Program-made: the position numbers and the translations under genes | Part shown: positions 7,639 to 15,959 of the stretch, piece after piece | How the letters are laid out: each line of letters begins with the position of its first letter | How positions within the stretch are numbered: the stretch's first letter is position 1 | Assembly (NCBI RefSeq): GCF_002993335.1 | Contig: NZ_PVNS01000002.1 | Coordinates: forward strand, 186,001 to 250,000 | DNA length: 64,000 bases | Reading direction: 5' to 3' | Source: Alkalicoccus urumqiensis | Lineage (GTDB): Bacteria > Bacillota > Bacilli > Bacillales > Salisediminibacteriaceae | Notes under the pieces: model-generated | Databases searched by the model: none | The model's input: only the letters and a program-made list of their open reading frames with translations | Told to the model about the DNA's origin: nothing

Positions 7639-8619
7639 TTATAATTCTTTACCGCTGTCGTTAGAAAGCGGGGTGGAGTAGGAAGTAATCATTCTTGTGC
7701 CGTCATCCAGAGTAAATTCAAAGCGGTCAAACGTCCGGTCCGGACGGTCGTCATACATATCGCGCTCATAGTGATGCTGGACCATAAGGGTGCCTTCCGG
7801 TGTTTCATACGTTATAAAGTTAACTCCCTGAAACGACTGCTGTTCAAACGATCCCAGCAGCTTTACGAGCAGTGAATTATGGCAGTGCATGCAGTTTTCA
7901 TGACTCGCCTTTAATTTAGAAAGGCCTCGTTCGAGTGCTTTGACCGCTGGCGTCTCCAGTTCATTCAACAGCATTTTGTACGGGTCAAACTGTTCTTTGT
8001 TCAGCCTTACTTTGTCGCCTTCACCCGCTGTATACTCTTCACCATCCGGAGTTACAAACCGGCGCCCCTCTGAATAATACACGGGCTCCCACCGGTTCTG
8101 AACCTTCAGTTCAAACTCGAATGGACACCCTTCAAGTGTAAGGGATTCTTCTTTTAAGGAATCATAAATATAAAGCGTCCGGCGCTTCTGGACGATATCA
8201 TAATATACATAGGCATCCTCAGATAAAAGATGCTCCATCTGCCATTTGCGCAGCTCCATCTGAAGGACTCTCCGTTTTTCCTCTGCCTGAGCAGCAGCTT
8301 CTGAAGCCTGATCCCAGCGTTCTTTTAATGATGCACCGAGAGACTGCCGGTAAGAGAGCTCAAACGAGTCATGCCACGGCTGTACAGCTCTTCCGGGCAG
8401 GTAAACTTCCTCTCCTTTTTCGTAGGAAAGCGGCTCCAGGCCGGTAAGAAGCTCATTAAAATCGGGTGCTTCTACAATTCCTTCGATCCGGACACGTCCT
8501 TTCCAGGGGGAGCCTGCAGGACTTTCAATATCGAGAAGCGTTCCAACATAACTTCCGGATCTGCCTTCGTTTATGAGGACGTGCCTCCCTAAAAATGTAT
8601 GTGCTTCTTGTCTATTCAT
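7639..8619 (-). CDS. Unknown 326-residue protein (possibly DUF2777 family)
   Basis: A soluble protein without signal peptide or membrane helix. The N terminus (MNRQEAHTFLGRHVLINEG) and the following RVRIEGIVEAP segment recall a Bacillus family I remember as DUF2777; this is not verified. A helical stretch at about residues 100-145 may form a coiled coil. C-x-x-C (NCMHCHNSLL) near residue 245 could bind metal. I chose ATG 8619, with GAGGT 8 bases away, over the upstream ATG at 8655, which has a poor ribosome binding site. A TG-G-TATACT extended -10 lies at 8674-8682 on this strand. Function unknown. Confidence 0.65.
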   Translation of the reverse strand: MNRQEAHTFLGRHVLINEGRSGSYVGTLLDIESPAGSPWKGRVRIEGIVEAPDFNELLTGLEPLSYEKGEEVYLPGRAVQPWHDSFELSYRQSLGASLKERWDQASEAAAQAEEKRRVLQMELRKWQMEHLLSEDAYVYYDIVQKRRTLYIYDSLKEESLTLEGCPFEFELKVQNRWEPVYYSEGRRFVTPDGEEYTAGEGDKVRLNKEQFDPYKMLLNELETPAVKALERGLSKLKASHENCMHCHNSLLVKLLGSFEQQSFQGVNFITYETPEGTLMVQHHYERDMYDDRPDRTFDRFEFTLDDGTRMITSYSTPLSNDSGKEL

Positions 8620-8929
8620 GCTATCAACCTCAACTTTTTCAGTATCTCTGCTCATCTTACCACGTTAGAGAGCAGTATACCATGAAGAAAACCTGCGCGG
8701 TTCATAGGTATAAAGAATAATTCATCGTCCTTTTAAATTTACTTAAAATGGATTCTATATTGCATAAACCCTGGCTCAGCGCACGTTTTCTCTTTTCCTG
8801 TTAAACTCCGTCATGCAACTGTAATGCGTTATCATCAAAATGTAAATCCCTTCTGGGCGTATGGACCCCTGTATTTTTTCTGCCCTGCGCTTAAAATAGG
8901 AGCACAACGAACTGTGAGGCATACATGGG
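8620..8929. other. Intergenic region between the 326-aa gene and sigI
   Basis: About 310 bases with no credible gene. It holds the extended -10 of the minus-strand gene (8674-8682) and an AT-rich stretch at 8715-8765. The motif GGACCCCT at 8863-8870 recalls the -35 element of SigI-dependent promoters, but no matching -10 was found at the right spacing, so sigI autoregulation is not shown. Confidence 0.5.
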
Positions 8930-9676
8930 GTGAGGGAATTGGAAGCAGCGACATTATCAGCACGCCGTTTATTTATAAATGATGAACTGGAAAAGGCTGT
9001 CTGGGAAGTGCAGAATGGCAACAAAGAAGTGGAAAGCCGGCTGATCCGGAAGTATATTCCATTCATTAAAAAAACAGTGTCTTCCGTCTGCCGCCGATTT
9101 ATTCAGGAGGGGCGTGATGAAGAACTTTCTATTGCACTGCTGGCATTCAGCGAAGCGCTTCACCACTATACACCGGGCAGGGGCGCGTCTTTTCTTTCTT
9201 TTGCCGGACTTGTCATCAGAAGACGAGTCATCGACTTTATCCGTCGGGAACAGCGGCTTCCAGGCTGGGTTTCGCTTGACTACGAAGAAGATGGAAGTGA
9301 AGGAATGGAGAATGCTGTGGAATCTGTCATTTCACTTTCATCCTACCACCGGGACCAACTGTCTTCGGAGCAGCGGGAAGAGCTGACTCAGCTGAAGGAG
9401 GAGCTACTGCCGTTTCAAATAACGTTATCAGATGTAGCATCCCAATGTCCGAGACACCGGGATGCCAGGGATAATATGGCAGCGATTGCCGGCGAGCTTG
9501 CTTCAGATGAAATGCTTAGCCTGCTTATGAAAAAGAAAAAGCGGATGCCGATGAACGAAGTGATGAAGCGGGTGAGCATGAGCCGAAAAACGCTGGAGCG
9601 GAACCGGAAGTATATTATTGCTCTATGGCTTATTCTCGCAGGGGATTATGATCGGCTGAAAGAATGGGCGGTTTAA
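8930..9676 (+). CDS. sigI: RNA polymerase sigma factor SigI
   Basis: A 248-residue alternative sigma factor of the SigI type (heat shock and envelope stress in Bacillus, polysaccharide response in clostridia). Region 2 is seen as LIRKYIPFIKKTVSSVCRR through GRGASFLSFAGLVIRRRVIDFIRRE (about residues 38-100), and the C-terminal helix-turn-helix as MNEVMKRVSMSRKTLERNRKY. The start is uncertain: GTG 8930 gives the full frame, but the ribosome binding site is unclear. The usual downstream rsgI anti-sigma gene is absent; a terminator follows 48 bases after the stop. Confidence 0.88.
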   Translation: MRELEAATLSARRLFINDELEKAVWEVQNGNKEVESRLIRKYIPFIKKTVSSVCRRFIQEGRDEELSIALLAFSEALHHYTPGRGASFLSFAGLVIRRRVIDFIRREQRLPGWVSLDYEEDGSEGMENAVESVISLSSYHRDQLSSEQREELTQLKEELLPFQITLSDVASQCPRHRDARDNMAAIAGELASDEMLSLLMKKKKRMPMNEVMKRVSMSRKTLERNRKYIIALWLILAGDYDRLKEWAV

Positions 9677-9723
9677 ACAGAACCATTATAGTTTCTGGGA
9701 GTCAAAATATAGTCTATCGATGA

Positions 9724-9764
9724 AAAGGCCTGCTGTTCAATGAGAACGGCAGGCCTTTATTACA
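9724..9764 (+). terminator. Intrinsic terminator of sigI
   Basis: A 15-bp stem (one G-U) pairs 9724-9738 with 9744-9758 around an AATGA loop, followed by ATTA. The IS605-type element begins 19 bases beyond its stem. Confidence 0.75.
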
Positions 9765-9784
9765 GCTTAAGAAACTTTGAACTA

Positions 9785-9807
9785 CCGCTAGGCTAAAGCC
9801 ATAGCGG
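9785..9807 (-). repeat. Right-end hairpin of the IS605-type element
   Basis: CCGCTA-GGC, loop TAAA, GCC-A-TAGCGG: a 9-bp stem with one bulged A. On the minus strand it lies downstream of tnpB, where the 3' part of the guide (omega) RNA scaffold is expected, and is followed by GTAGTTCAA at the element end. Confidence 0.75.
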
Positions 9808-9843
9808 ATTCCTAAGTACGGGGTTCTAACGAACCCTAATTCA

Positions 9844-10995
9844 TTAGGCTATTCCCGAAGTCCCTTCGGTTAGAAGCCTTATAGCTTCGGCTTCAATATT
9901 TTTACTTGCGTTCAAATCTCTGTCGTGATGGGTGTGACACGTTGGACACTTCCATTCACGCAAAGCAAGATTCTTCACGTCTTTATTGCGATAGCCACAA
10001 GAGGAACATAGTTGGCTTGAAGGGAAGGTTTTTCCTACTGGCACAACCTGTTTTCCGTACCATTTTGCTTTATATTCAAGTATAGTACGAAATTCTGACC
10101 AACTTACTTCGCTAATGGCTCTTGCAAGTTTATGGTTTTTAACCATGTTTGACACCGGCAAATCCTCAATACCTATGATGTCGTGGTTTTTGACAATATT
10201 GGTACTGAGTTTATGCAGAAAGTCAATACGAGCGTTTTTAATTTTTTCGTGAATACGAGCTACTTTTACTTTTTGCTTCTGATAATTTTTCGCTTCGTAC
10301 AACGGCTTGCTGTCTTTCTTTTTCTGTTCGTATCTGCGTGATAATTTCCGTTGTTCCGTTTCTAATTTCCGTTCTAACGAACGGAGGAAACGAGGGTTCT
10401 TATGAACCGTTCCATCTGAAAGAATAGCGAAATCTTTTAATCCAACGTCTATTCCTACTGTGCTTTCTGTTTTAGGGAGACCATAGACTTCCGTTTCAGT
10501 AAGAATGGATATGAAGTGCTTTCCAGTTACGTTCCGTCTGATTGTCGCAGACAGAATACGCCCCTCAACGTCACGGCTTTTAGCAAACTTCACAAGTCCG
10601 AGTTTTGGGAGTTTAACCTTATTGTCAATGATTGCAATATTCCCGTTCGTTTGTTTTGTCGTATAGGATTGAACAGGATTTTTCTTTGACTTGAATCGTC
10701 GGGCTTTATTCTGCTTCTTGAAGAAACGGCTGAAACTATCTGAAAGATACTTAACACTTGTTTGCAAAGCGATACTATCAACTTCTTTGAGCCATTCGTA
10801 TTCTTTTTTTATCTTAGGAAGTTGAGAGGAACAAGCGTGATAAGTAAGCCCTTTACCTGTTCGTTCGTACGTGTCATTCCATGCCGAAAGAAAATGATTG
10901 AATACAAAACGAGAACAACCAATCGTCTTAGCAATTAATATTTCCTGTTGTCTATTCGGATAGATTCGGAATTTGTAGGCTTTATTCACTAGCAT
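9844..10995 (-). CDS. tnpB: TnpB, IS605-family RNA-guided endonuclease
   Basis: A full-length 383-residue TnpB, the compact RuvC nuclease ancestral to Cas12. The RuvC acid residues are present: D183 ([10 protein letters not shown]), E277 (IIGIEDLP) and D360 ([11 protein letters not shown]). The zinc finger is intact with C330, C333, C350 and C353. The N-terminal [11 protein letters not shown] motif is standard. ATG 10995 has a near-perfect AAGGAGGTG. TnpB cuts sites that match a guide taken from the flank of the element and so helps the element persist; the adjacent tnpA is broken, so this nuclease may act alone. It is divergent from the RHH-tnpA pair. Confidence 0.95.
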   Translation of the reverse strand: MLVNKAYKFRIYPNRQQEILIAKTIGCSRFVFNHFLSAWNDTYERTGKGLTYHACSSQLPKIKKEYEWLKEVDSIALQTSVKYLSDSFSRFFKKQNKARRFKSKKNPVQSYTTKQTNGNIAIIDNKVKLPKLGLVKFAKSRDVEGRILSATIRRNVTGKHFISILTETEVYGLPKTESTVGIDVGLKDFAILSDGTVHKNPRFLRSLERKLETEQRKLSRRYEQKKKDSKPLYEAKNYQKQKVKVARIHEKIKNARIDFLHKLSTNIVKNHDIIGIEDLPVSNMVKNHKLARAISEVSWSEFRTILEYKAKWYGKQVVPVGKTFPSSQLCSSCGYRNKDVKNLALREWKCPTCHTHHDRDLNASKNIEAEAIRLLTEGTSGIA

Positions 10996-11014
10996 TGATT
11001 TTCACCTCCTTTTA

Positions 11015-11035
11015 AGTATATACTATAAGTATATA
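11015..11035. promoter_or_regulatory. Palindromic candidate operator between tnpB and the RHH-tnpA genes
   Basis: TATATACT-ATA-AGTATATA (11017-11035) is a perfect 8-bp inverted repeat; AGTATATA also occurs as a direct repeat 13 bases apart (11015 and 11028). It sits in the divergent promoter region of the element and could be bound by the RHH protein encoded just downstream. No binding evidence exists. Confidence 0.45.
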
Positions 11036-11087
11036 TTTTTGATTAATGAATGTCAAAATAATATACATTAAAAGGGGTTGAATCATA

Positions 11088-11222
11088 GTGGAACGTATAC
11101 CGAAATTGATTAAATTTCCTGTAGACTTAGTAGTAAGAATTGAGGAATATCAAGAAAAGAACAATATATCTACCTTTGCAGGGGCGGTTTATGAGTTAAT
11201 CCGCAAAGGATTAGAGAAGTAA
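11088..11222 (+). CDS. Small ribbon-helix-helix (CopG/Arc-like) protein in the IS element
   Basis: A 44-residue protein starting at GTG 11088 with AAAGGGG upstream. The layout is that of a minimal ribbon-helix-helix DNA-binding protein: a short strand (IPKLIKFPVDL), helix 1 (VVRIEEYQEKNNI), a turn beginning ST, and helix 2 (FAGAVYELIRKGLEK). Its TAA overlaps the ATG of tnpA (TAATG), so the two are translationally coupled. It likely represses or autoregulates the element through the palindrome upstream; this role is inferred. Such an ORF is not part of the minimal tnpA-tnpB layout of IS605. Confidence 0.7.
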   Translation: MERIPKLIKFPVDLVVRIEEYQEKNNISTFAGAVYELIRKGLEK

Positions 11223-11620
11223 TGGATTATATTTCCGAAAACCACAGTAAGCATCTGTTGGTCTGTCACTTAATATTCGTTTGCAAATACCGTAAAAACC
11301 TCTTAGGTCATGTAGGTAAATTCGTTAAGTCTGAAGTCGATTCTATTTCAGGTATGTACGGGTGGCAAATGATCGAATAAGAGATAGACCAAGAGCCTAT
11401 TCACATCTTAGTCCGATACTCTCCTAAGTGGAGTGTTCTTGAAATTGTTAGATTACTAAAGCAACTAACGACTTATAGGGCATGGGAAAAGTATAGTGAT
11501 TACCTCTCTAAACACTTTTGGAAGGAACGTACTTTTTGGAGTGATGGATACTTCTCCTGTAGCATTGGGAACGTTGGCAAAGATACAATTCAAAAATATA
11601 TCCAAACACAAGGGAATTAG
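11222..11620 (+). pseudogene. tnpA: Decayed TnpA (Y1 HUH transposase) of the IS element
   Basis: A 133-codon frame with clear TnpA character: HLLVCHLIFVCKYRKNLLG at the start, KHFWKERTFWSDGYFSCSIG in the middle and the Tyr-bearing helix TIQKYIQTQ at the end. Codon 53 is TAA (11378-11380), which truncates the protein before the catalytic core. The HUH motif that normally reads HIH is PIH here (QEPIHILV), so one metal-binding His is lost as well. Two independent lesions suggest the transposase is dead; mobility would need TnpA in trans. Confidence 0.88.
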
Positions 11621-11629
11621 GGCTTACAT

Positions 11630-11652
11630 CCCCTAGCCTAAAGGCGTAGGGG
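11630..11652 (-). repeat. Left-end hairpin of the IS605-type element
   Basis: CCCCTA-GCC, loop TAAA, GGC-G-TAGGGG: the same plan as the other end of the element, with one bulged G. It lies downstream of tnpA, beside the TTTAT insertion motif. Confidence 0.72.
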
Positions 11653-11702
11653 TTTTACGCCCCTCCTTATAAACGACAGGCTGCAGGAAAATGCACGTCA
11701 GC

Positions 11703-12677
11703 TTAAGGCTGCTTTCCTGTCGTGTCTTCGTTTTTCCATTCCCGGTAATGCTTTTTCATTAGGGAGGACGTGCTGACCTGGCCGGCTTCCGGACTGTAGC
11801 GGATATCGTTCAAATGGAGGAGGTGGTTCATGCGGTCCATGCGGGTCGCCTCCAGATCGGCTGCCTGGGCTTCAAGAAATGCTGCCATCCGGCTGAATGA
11901 GCTCTGGATGCGCGGTGCGGCTTCCCGTTTCTGGACGTCATTCAGCGATTCATACGTCTGCAGAAGATTTGGTACATCGTGCAGAATCATCCGCTTCATA
12001 TGATGTTTTTCTTCAACATCCAAAAGATCAAACTCCTCTTCCGCTTTCGAAAGCTCGTGCTGAAGCTGCGTAAGTTCGCCCGAAAAGTCGGATTGCCTGT
12101 AGCGCTTTTGATAGTCCTTCAGCGCACTGGTAAGAACTTCGAGTTCTCTGCCTTCTGCAGCTGCAGCTTCTGAAATTTCCGGAGGTGCTGCGGGGAGCGA
12201 TTCCAGAGAGCCGCCCTCCAGTGAAACGTCAAGCCGGTGCAGGTGATAGAAAATAGATTGGAATGAAGGATGTTTTTTAATACTCCTTACGATTGTCTGG
12301 TGATTTTTCTGGTAGTAGATCGTCGCATCCGCCATTCTGCCCGTGCCCTGCTCCTGTTTATGTTCTCGTCGCAGGGCGGTGATATACACCCGCTTTTTCA
12401 TCGTTGAAACCGACGTGTGGGTGTCAATCATTTCAACGAAAATCTTCTTCGGTTTAATTTTGACTTTATAGGAAAAGCCCTGAATACTGCGCTTAAACGT
12501 TTTATTCATTCTTGGTATTTCAGAAAGCGCTGCAAGGTCGGAAATAAACTCTTCAGCCTCATATATAAACTCCTGCATTGTTTCATTCATCATTGCAGGC
12601 TCATCAAGCGGCTTCATATAGCTGGGAATGAATGGCTGGATCCAGTTCATTTCCATTAATCGGTCCCGCCACTGCAT
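11703..12677 (-). CDS. Unknown 324-residue TelA-associated protein
   Basis: I do not recognise the family. The protein is soluble; the N-terminal third looks globular (KVKIKPKKIFVEMIDTHTSV), and about residues 185-300 are helical and charged. It follows the telA gene by 18 bases on the same strand, so the two form an operon. TelA genes often travel with a partner (XpaC or YceG); this one resembles neither closely. ATG 12677 has GAAGGGA upstream. The IS element ends 34 bases after its stop codon, next to an inverted repeat (ACGACAGG and CCTGTCGT) that may have been its terminator. Confidence 0.65.
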   Translation of the reverse strand: MQWRDRLMEMNWIQPFIPSYMKPLDEPAMMNETMQEFIYEAEEFISDLAALSEIPRMNKTFKRSIQGFSYKVKIKPKKIFVEMIDTHTSVSTMKKRVYITALRREHKQEQGTGRMADATIYYQKNHQTIVRSIKKHPSFQSIFYHLHRLDVSLEGGSLESLPAAPPEISEAAAAEGRELEVLTSALKDYQKRYRQSDFSGELTQLQHELSKAEEEFDLLDVEEKHHMKRMILHDVPNLLQTYESLNDVQKREAAPRIQSSFSRMAAFLEAQAADLEATRMDRMNHLLHLNDIRYSPEAGQVSTSSLMKKHYREWKNEDTTGKQP

Positions 12678-12695
12678 AGCTGTTCCCTTCTTTCT

Positions 12696-13751
12696 TTACT
12701 TCAATAATTTTCGTTCCATCTGTTCGTTCAATTCGTCCATTTCGGAAATGAATTTTTTGCTGGAAGTGATAATCCGCTCATTGGACTGCTCCGTCATTTC
12801 AATGGCAGCGTAGACATCTTCATATGCTTTTCGGAACGTTTCCATAGCTACAGCAGGCTCCTCGAGCGTTTTTAACGTCTGTTCCGTATTGGATTTCAGC
12901 ATTTCTGCGTTGTTTATAAGCATCTGCTCTGTCGAGCGGTTCACGTTCTGCACCGCATCAATTACCTGCTTCTGGTTGCTTAATGCAAGCTGGATGGAGG
13001 CCGTGACGGTAACGATATTTTTCGTCATGGTGATGGAATTAAAAATAGCTTCTTCCAGCTTGTCGTTATTTTCAACGATAATGTCAACGGAGGCGAGAGA
13101 CTGCTGCAGAACGAGTACAGCCTGCTGCATGTTTTTCACACGGGACAATACTTTCTGCTGGCCCTTCTGTATAGGAGAAGGGTCATCCTGCCACTCGGGC
13201 TTTGCAAGCTCCGCTTCCAGCATCGTATTTAGTTCCTTCCCGACACTGATCTGACCATTTAATGCTTCAATTCGTTCTTTTGCTGTATCTTTCAGCTGAT
13301 GGAGCATCACCGTATCTTCCTGAAGTTTATCTTTCCCATGGAGAAGTGCATCGATAATGGTATTCACTTCTGTCTCTACGGTCTGGTATTTCTGAGCGTA
13401 TTTTTCAATCGGGCTTCTGCGGACCAGTTTAGATAAAAACTGTTTGAATCGGCCTTCCTGCAGATAGTCCGGTTCCAGTTCGGCGACGACTTCTTTCAGC
13501 CGTCCCAATTGATCGGGAAGGCTGTGGTTTGGGTCGTTCATCATGTCGGAAACCGGCCGCTTCAGTGCTTCCAGTGATTCACCGGCTTTCTCCTGTTCGG
13601 CTGTTCCGAGTGTGTTCAGCGTATTCATAATATCTTCAATTTTTGATTTGTCCTGAATGCCTTCCATCATTTCCTCGGCGCGCCGGCGTTCTTCGCCTGA
13701 CGGGCTCTCCTCATATCCGGTTATTTCTTCCGGGCGGGACTGATCACTCAT
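12696..13751 (-). CDS. TelA-family protein (toxic anion resistance family)
   Basis: A 351-residue soluble, mostly helical protein of the TelA/YceH/YaaN family. Typical stretches include PIEKYAQKYQTVETEVNTII, the NITVTAS-like segment TKNIVTVTASIQLALSNQKQ and the C-terminal IITSSKKFISEMDEL. The family was named for tellurite resistance, but its cellular role (often with TerD-like or envelope-stress genes) is not settled. AGAGGAGG precedes ATG 13751. First gene of a two-gene unit with the 324-residue protein; divergent from the GGDEF gene. Confidence 0.82.
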   Translation of the reverse strand: MSDQSRPEEITGYEESPSGEERRRAEEMMEGIQDKSKIEDIMNTLNTLGTAEQEKAGESLEALKRPVSDMMNDPNHSLPDQLGRLKEVVAELEPDYLQEGRFKQFLSKLVRRSPIEKYAQKYQTVETEVNTIIDALLHGKDKLQEDTVMLHQLKDTAKERIEALNGQISVGKELNTMLEAELAKPEWQDDPSPIQKGQQKVLSRVKNMQQAVLVLQQSLASVDIIVENNDKLEEAIFNSITMTKNIVTVTASIQLALSNQKQVIDAVQNVNRSTEQMLINNAEMLKSNTEQTLKTLEEPAVAMETFRKAYEDVYAAIEMTEQSNERIITSSKKFISEMDELNEQMERKLLK

Positions 13752-13954
13752 GAAAATTCCTCCTCTTTATCCGAAGCCTTTCCACTAGTTACGAAAGACT
13801 GCTGGGAAAAGTTTCGCTAGTATCAGTATACCCCCGCAGAGGAGCAGAAAACAATTGATAGGGAGTCTCAGAACAGGGTAAGACCTAAGGCGTAGTTCCA
13901 TAAGGTATGGTACAATTTAGGAAAGCGTTACCACGGAGGAGGGAGTGTATATAC

Positions 13955-15460
13955 ATGTGGACTGCAGCAGTTAGTATTTTCGTTATTTTATGTGGAGGAG
14001 CTGCACTGTTTTTGTTTCCCGGCAGACTGGCAGGCTGGATGTTCACGGCAGCCGTAATGACCGCTTCGGTTTTCGGTATGGTGCTGGAGGGGGCGGATGC
14101 GTCGGGGCCGGCGTTTACTGCTGCAGTGGCAGCAGCGGCTGTCTTTCTTAATCTAATCAGCCTCTCTGCGGTTGTTCTCGGAGTGAGCGTTCTTTTTCTG
14201 TATTTTGGGCAACCGATTGCATGGATTGCCGCAGTGACAGGAGCTGCTTTTTTCATTTACACAGGTGCCTGGATGATCCGGTCGCGGGAAAAGAAAGAGA
14301 CGGACTGGATGGATTTTTATCACCACCAGTCTAAAAACCTGCACGTTCTGCGGGAAATATCGCTCGTTATGCAGAGTACGCTCGAACCGACGAGGCTGTC
14401 GCATATTTTTCTTACCTCCCTGACAGCCGGTTACGGTCTCGGATACAACCGGGCAATGCTGTTCATTCATAAAGGGAATGGTGAATTTTATGGAAAAGCA
14501 GCAATCGGACCGCTGACTGCAGAGCAGGGGTATGACGTGTGGGAAAACGTAGCTGTTCAGAAATGGACACTGCGCGATTTTATCCTTCAGCAGAAAGAAG
14601 CGGAATCAAATGATAGTGAACTGAACAGTCTTCTGCAGACAATGCATTTTTCGAACAAAGACAGTTCTATTCTCTATCAAATGGTTGCTGATCGTGAACC
14701 TCTTCTGCTGCATCCTTCCTCACTGGAAGCTCAAGATCAACTGTCCGGATGGATGGCCTCCTTTTCGATCTCAGAAGCAGCGGTTCTTCCATTGACTGCA
14801 AACGATAAAATCATCGGCTTTGCCGCCGTGGACAATATTGTAGACAACCGCCCGATAACGTATGAGGACCTTGATCAGCTGATGCCTCTTGTCAATCAGG
14901 CAGCGATGGCAATGGAAAACGCCTACCTGTATGAAATGACGAAATCGATGGCATGGAAAGATGGATTGACCGGATTGTATAACAAACGGTATTTGGAGCA
15001 GCAGCTGGCACATGTCGTCGATTCATTTTCCCGTAATAATAAAGAGGTATCGGTGCTGCTTCTCGACATTGACTATTTCAAACAGTTTAACGATACGAAC
15101 GGCCACCTGCTCGGAGACGAAGTATTAAAGGCTTTGGCTGAAGTGCTGCAAAATCTTTCAGGAGAATCAGGGAGTGCCTGCCGGTTTGGAGGAGAGGAAT
15201 TTGTCCTCCTGCTGCCGGGAGCTTCATTAGAGGAAGCTGGACAGACCGCAGAACAGATAATGGAGGACGTAAAGAAAATAGAAACAGCCGGAGCTGCTTC
15301 GCAGCCGTTTGGTCACATATCAGTAAGCATCGGCGGTGCTGAATTAAGGCGGGGGATGACTGCTGAAGCATTGCTCCATGAAGCGGATCAGGCGGCTTAT
15401 GAAGCAAAGAGAAACGGCAGAAATCAGATGGTGCTTCATGAAAGGGAGATGTATGTATGA
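13955..15460 (+). CDS. Membrane GAF-GGDEF diguanylate cyclase
   Basis: A 501-residue protein: about four N-terminal membrane helices (1-110), a GAF-like sensor region (about 130-310) and a GGDEF domain (about 340-495). The active-site loop is GGEEF at residues 412-416, a functional variant of GG(D/E)EF, so it likely makes c-di-GMP from two GTP at the membrane. No RxxD inhibitory site is seen five residues upstream of the loop, so product inhibition may be absent. ATG 13955 follows GGAGGAGGG; a longer start at 13907 has no ribosome binding site. It overlaps the next gene by ATGA. Confidence 0.88.
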   Translation: MWTAAVSIFVILCGGAALFLFPGRLAGWMFTAAVMTASVFGMVLEGADASGPAFTAAVAAAAVFLNLISLSAVVLGVSVLFLYFGQPIAWIAAVTGAAFFIYTGAWMIRSREKKETDWMDFYHHQSKNLHVLREISLVMQSTLEPTRLSHIFLTSLTAGYGLGYNRAMLFIHKGNGEFYGKAAIGPLTAEQGYDVWENVAVQKWTLRDFILQQKEAESNDSELNSLLQTMHFSNKDSSILYQMVADREPLLLHPSSLEAQDQLSGWMASFSISEAAVLPLTANDKIIGFAAVDNIVDNRPITYEDLDQLMPLVNQAAMAMENAYLYEMTKSMAWKDGLTGLYNKRYLEQQLAHVVDSFSRNNKEVSVLLLDIDYFKQFNDTNGHLLGDEVLKALAEVLQNLSGESGSACRFGGEEFVLLLPGASLEEAGQTAEQIMEDVKKIETAGAASQPFGHISVSIGGAELRRGMTAEALLHEADQAAYEAKRNGRNQMVLHEREMYV

Positions 15461-15957
15461 CGTGGACCGGTATTTTACTCGGAACGGCACTGCTGCTTTT
15501 ACTTCAACGGCCGCTTTATCTTGCTTTTCTGATGATTTACGGAAGTATACTCTTTAAACGAAAAGGGAAGAAACCGGATAATCTTGTATTTTCTTTTGAG
15601 GAAATGACGTATTTTGTTACGCTTCCGAACAGAAGTCCGCATGTTGAAAAAGCGCATTCCGAGTCATATAAGAGCAGAACTTCTTGGTCAGGAGCATTGT
15701 CTCCATCGATAAATGCTGTGTTTATATCCATTTGTGAAAAGGAAGAGGTACGTGTTGCAATGATGACGCACTCCAGGTTCAAAGTACCTGTGCTTGAACG
15801 GATGCGTTTTGACGGTGACGTCTCAGAAAGAGAATTCGATATGATGAAATCCTGTATGCTGATCAACCGGCATACCCGTTCTGCGTTTGAAACGGAAGTT
15901 TACCGCCAGATTCACCGGGAGGATTTCATTGATGTGAACAACGGAAAAGAGGGATAG
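15457..15957 (+). CDS. Unknown protein with one N-terminal membrane helix
   Basis: A 166-residue protein with a hydrophobic helix at residues 5-30 and a soluble remainder (VFSFEEMTYFVTLPNRSPH and later FKVPVLERMRF). I do not recognise the family. It overlaps the GGDEF gene by ATGA and is followed two bases later by the NRDE gene, so all three are co-transcribed. It may be a membrane accessory of the cyclase, but only co-location supports that. Confidence 0.7.
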   Translation: MTWTGILLGTALLLLLQRPLYLAFLMIYGSILFKRKGKKPDNLVFSFEEMTYFVTLPNRSPHVEKAHSESYKSRTSWSGALSPSINAVFISICEKEEVRVAMMTHSRFKVPVLERMRFDGDVSEREFDMMKSCMLINRHTRSAFETEVYRQIHREDFIDVNNGKEG

Positions 15958-15959
15958 AT

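Larger units (their letters stand above)
9777..11668 (-). mobile_element. IS200/IS605-family insertion sequence (tnpB, RHH gene, decayed tnpA)
   Basis: About 1.89 kb, visibly richer in A+T than its neighbours. Read on the minus strand, the left end follows TTTAT (plus-strand ATAAA at 11669-11673) and the right end closes with TTCAA (plus-strand TTGAA at 9777-9781). Each end has an imperfect hairpin with a TAAA or TTTA loop (9785-9807 and 11630-11652), as expected for Y1-transposase elements, which make no target duplication and have no terminal inverted repeats. It lies between the sigI terminator and the 3' end of a TelA-associated gene. The boundaries are my reading and fit known IS605 and TnpB logic; comparison with an empty site would prove them. 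Confidence 0.85.

Noticed and set aside
8863-8911. SigI-type autoregulatory promoter before sigI (ACCCCT and CGAA)
   Set aside because: The two motifs are 37 bases apart, much more than the spacing expected for a SigI promoter, so they do not form one.
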